Positions 6,004 to 6,050 of a stretch of DNA of 6,050 bases are shown here, piece after piece. Numbering within the stretch: the first letter of the stretch is position 1; each line of letters starts with the position of its first letter. Below the pieces are notes generated by a model that saw only the letters and a program-made list of their open reading frames with translations, was not told the DNA's origin and did no database searches. The stretch is from DAOUAJ01 sp034433615 (lineage in GTDB: Bacteria; Chloroflexota; Anaerolineae; DUEN01): contig DAOUAJ010000109.1 in assembly GCA_034433615.1 (NCBI GenBank), positions 1 to 6,050 of the forward strand. The letters are read 5' to 3'. The position numbers and the translations under genes are program-made.

Positions 6004-6050
6004 ATGAAAGAGCGTCTGACCACAGTGACCCGCAAAGGCCAGATCACCCT
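6004..6050 (+). CDS. AbrB/MazE/VapB-type antitoxin, N-terminus only (cut by window end)
   Basis: ATG 6004 is preceded by GGAGG (5991-5995) at eight bases. The 15 complete codons read MKERLTTVTRKGQIT and the next begins CT (Leu). VTRKGQIT is the first strand of the swapped-hairpin DNA-binding fold of the AbrB/SpoVT/MazE family (usual form VTxKGQVTIP). Short proteins starting this way are mostly antitoxins paired with a downstream PIN-domain (VapC) or MazF-like toxin, or stand-alone transition-state-type regulators. The promoter with two palindromes supports an autoregulated toxin-antitoxin operon. The partner gene lies beyond the window, so the toxin type is unknown. Confidence 0.85.
   Translation, partial: MKERLTTVTRKGQIT

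Overview
The window looks like a piece of a Chloroflexota (Anaerolineae-like) chromosome. This rests on style, not on a marker gene. There is a large secreted beta-rich protein ending in Ile-Phe-Leu-Pro-Leu-Ser-Met-Arg. Next to it is a lipoprotein whose Cys anchor is followed by a long Thr/Pro-rich linker. Two decayed IS transposases and an AbrB-type antitoxin start complete the window. Base composition is moderately GC-rich.

Layout: (1) 1-138 is the 3' end of an unrecognised + strand gene, followed by a perfect 13-bp hairpin (161-194). (2) 300-3173 encodes a 957-residue secreted protein. Its parts are a signal peptide, an N-terminal beta domain, an Ig-like domain with an Asp-rich calcium-type loop, a repeat region that I read as a seven-bladed beta-propeller with split-blade closure, a DUF11-like Ig domain, and a short C-terminal LPL motif. 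A perfect 16-bp hairpin (3178-3231) follows, so the gene is probably a single transcription unit. (3) 3424-4131 encodes a 235-residue lipoprotein of unknown function. (4) 4133-4958 is an IS remnant whose left end abuts or overlaps the lipoprotein stop codon. Its minus-strand transposase carries one nonsense mutation and two frameshifts. (5) 5072 to about 5863 is a second minus-strand transposase remnant, IS5-like, broken by about three frame changes. Its 5' part overlaps a 149-bp segment bounded by 27-bp inverted repeats (24/27 identical), each holding two copies of TTCGGACA. (6) 5923-6050 has a near-consensus promoter, two perfect inverted repeats placed like operators, a strong ribosome binding site and the first 15 codons of an AbrB/MazE/VapB-type antitoxin, cut by the window end.

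The secreted protein and the lipoprotein are probably both cell-surface components, but nothing shows that they work together. The 1.8 kb between the lipoprotein and the antitoxin is a graveyard of IS elements, as is common beside toxin-antitoxin loci. I do not see a convincing new multigene system. The most useful leads are the propeller protein with its C-terminal motif, the inverted TTCGGACA repeats, and the doubly palindromic antitoxin promoter.
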